This document shows, piece after piece, positions 63,364 to 64,000 of a stretch of DNA of 64,000 nt. Made by a program: the position numbers and the translations under genes. Below the pieces are notes generated by a model that saw only the letters and a list, made by a program, of their open reading frames with translations, searched no databases and was not told where the DNA came from. The stretch is taken from positions 434,001 to 498,000 of the forward strand of contig NZ_JAATHD010000003.1 in NCBI RefSeq assembly GCF_011947265.1. Reading direction: 5' to 3'. How positions within the stretch are numbered: the stretch's first letter is position 1; every line of letters starts with the position of its first letter. This DNA comes from Paenibacillus sp. HB172176 (GTDB lineage: Bacteria > Bacillota > Bacilli > Paenibacillales > Paenibacillaceae).

Positions 63364-64000
63364 ATGAGCGAAAAAGAATATCGAAGAACGAAGCTAGGCA
63401 TCCAGGGACCAGTCTTGGCTTGGCAAGATCCATGGGCGGGAGATGCTTCTGATCGGCTAATGAGAACAGGCACCGGTCTCATCTATCCCTCTCAGGACGC
63501 GTCTCCGGATGCCAGTACTTTTATCGGGGCAATGAAAGAGCTGGGAACCGAGTTTTATGTGCATCACATGATGCCGGGACTGGACGGACAATCGGATATG
63601 ATTCGAGACATGGCAGAACATGATATGGATGTTTGTCTGGGCAACGAATACGGCAATATTAACGGACCTTGGGTCAAGGGTACGAATCGATATGATGTGC
63701 CGGATGACGTCATTCTGGAAGCGGCAAGGTCGGGCAAGCTAATCGGGCTATTGTACGATGAGCCCGAGCATCTTCAAATCAATGCAGGCCAGTATCGCAA
63801 GGATGGCTGGTATCCGCATTGGGGAGAGACCGATGGTCTTACATTGGCGGAAGCAGGCGATAAGGTTGGCGCTTCCATATCCTTGAGAGTAAAGCATGTT
63901 CGCGAATTGCTGCAGAAGAATGGGTTCGAAGGAATGGCTGCTCCGTTAATTTCCGAGCATGTTTTCCCTGTCATGTTTCATGTGAAGGCGCGGTCTGGCA
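63364..64000 (+). CDS. N-terminal part of a hypothetical carbohydrate-active protein
   Basis: An open frame of 212 codons running off the window end. The segments TGTGLIYPSQDASPD, TEFYVHHMMPGLDGQSDM, DVCLGNEYGNINGPW and LIGLLYDEPEHLQIN look like strands and loops of a TIM barrel with acidic residues at strand ends (NEYG, YDEPEH), so a glycosidase or related enzyme is plausible. I do not recognise the family. AAAGGGA precedes the ATG by eight bases. Follows the sensor-regulator by 19 bases, in the same orientation. Confidence 0.75.
   Translation, partial: MSEKEYRRTKLGIQGPVLAWQDPWAGDASDRLMRTGTGLIYPSQDASPDASTFIGAMKELGTEFYVHHMMPGLDGQSDMIRDMAEHDMDVCLGNEYGNINGPWVKGTNRYDVPDDVILEAARSGKLIGLLYDEPEHLQINAGQYRKDGWYPHWGETDGLTLAEAGDKVGASISLRVKHVRELLQKNGFEGMAAPLISEHVFPVMFHVKARSG

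Overview
The window looks like chromosomal DNA of an endospore-forming Firmicute of the Paenibacillaceae (Paenibacillus/Cohnella type). The evidence is a CIRCE-controlled groESL operon, sporulation-type proteins (YjcZ, YdcC, YhcN/YlaJ, Spo0E-like), a ydcC-alr-ndoAI-ndoA block arranged as in Bacillus, many AraC/YesN regulators beside carbohydrate genes, LplB/YtcP-type sugar importers, strong Shine-Dalgarno sequences, and frequent TTG/GTG starts. No rRNA, tRNA, CRISPR or phage genes were found.

Layout. 1-3.8 kb: end of a YesM-type sensor kinase, its YesN-type regulator and a heparinase II/III-like protein. 3.8-5.9 kb: groES-groEL with promoter and CIRCE. 6.1-10.6 kb: an iron island with two Fur boxes (Btr-like AraC-binding protein fusion, siderophore-binding lipoprotein, ferredoxin/flavodoxin-type reductase), bounded on both sides by near-identical palindromic terminators. 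10.6-17.4 kb: small sporulation-type genes, proline dehydrogenase, two divergent YjcZ micro-genes, a D-amino-acid operon (YheO-type regulator, DSD1/D-threonine-aldolase-like enzyme, RidA), and two exported proteins. 17.5-20.9 kb: LacI regulator and GH36 alpha-galactosidase. 21-26.6 kb: M50-like membrane protein, pspC-pspA, then ydcC-alr and the NdoAI/NdoA toxin-antitoxin pair.

26.7-32.9 kb holds a compact Tad/T2SS-like operon (SAF protein, CpaE-like, TadA, TadB, TadC and four small membrane proteins) with no recognisable Flp pilin or prepilin peptidase. 33-40.2 kb: HesB-like protein, AraC regulator divergent from a tagaturonate-epimerase-family gene, YuiD, a glutathione peroxidase whose promoter overlaps an OhrR-like operator, YitT, YetF and a YhcN/YlaJ lipoprotein. 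40.4-46.1 kb: the caa3 cytochrome oxidase operon ctaCDEFG plus a DUF420 protein. 46.1-50.9 kb: a GntR(YtrA)-controlled ABC export/stress operon ending in two tiny membrane proteins.

50.95-53.42 kb: a group IIC-type intron directly behind a rho-independent terminator. It carries a maturase without an endonuclease domain and domain V/VI, and a second, different group II intron 5' segment lies inside it, so it is probably a twintron or a scarred one. 53.4-64 kb: a carbohydrate locus with AraC regulator, GH2 glycosidase, LplA-type binding lipoprotein, two permeases without an ATPase, a membrane-anchored AraC sensor-regulator, and the start of a further gene cut by the window end.
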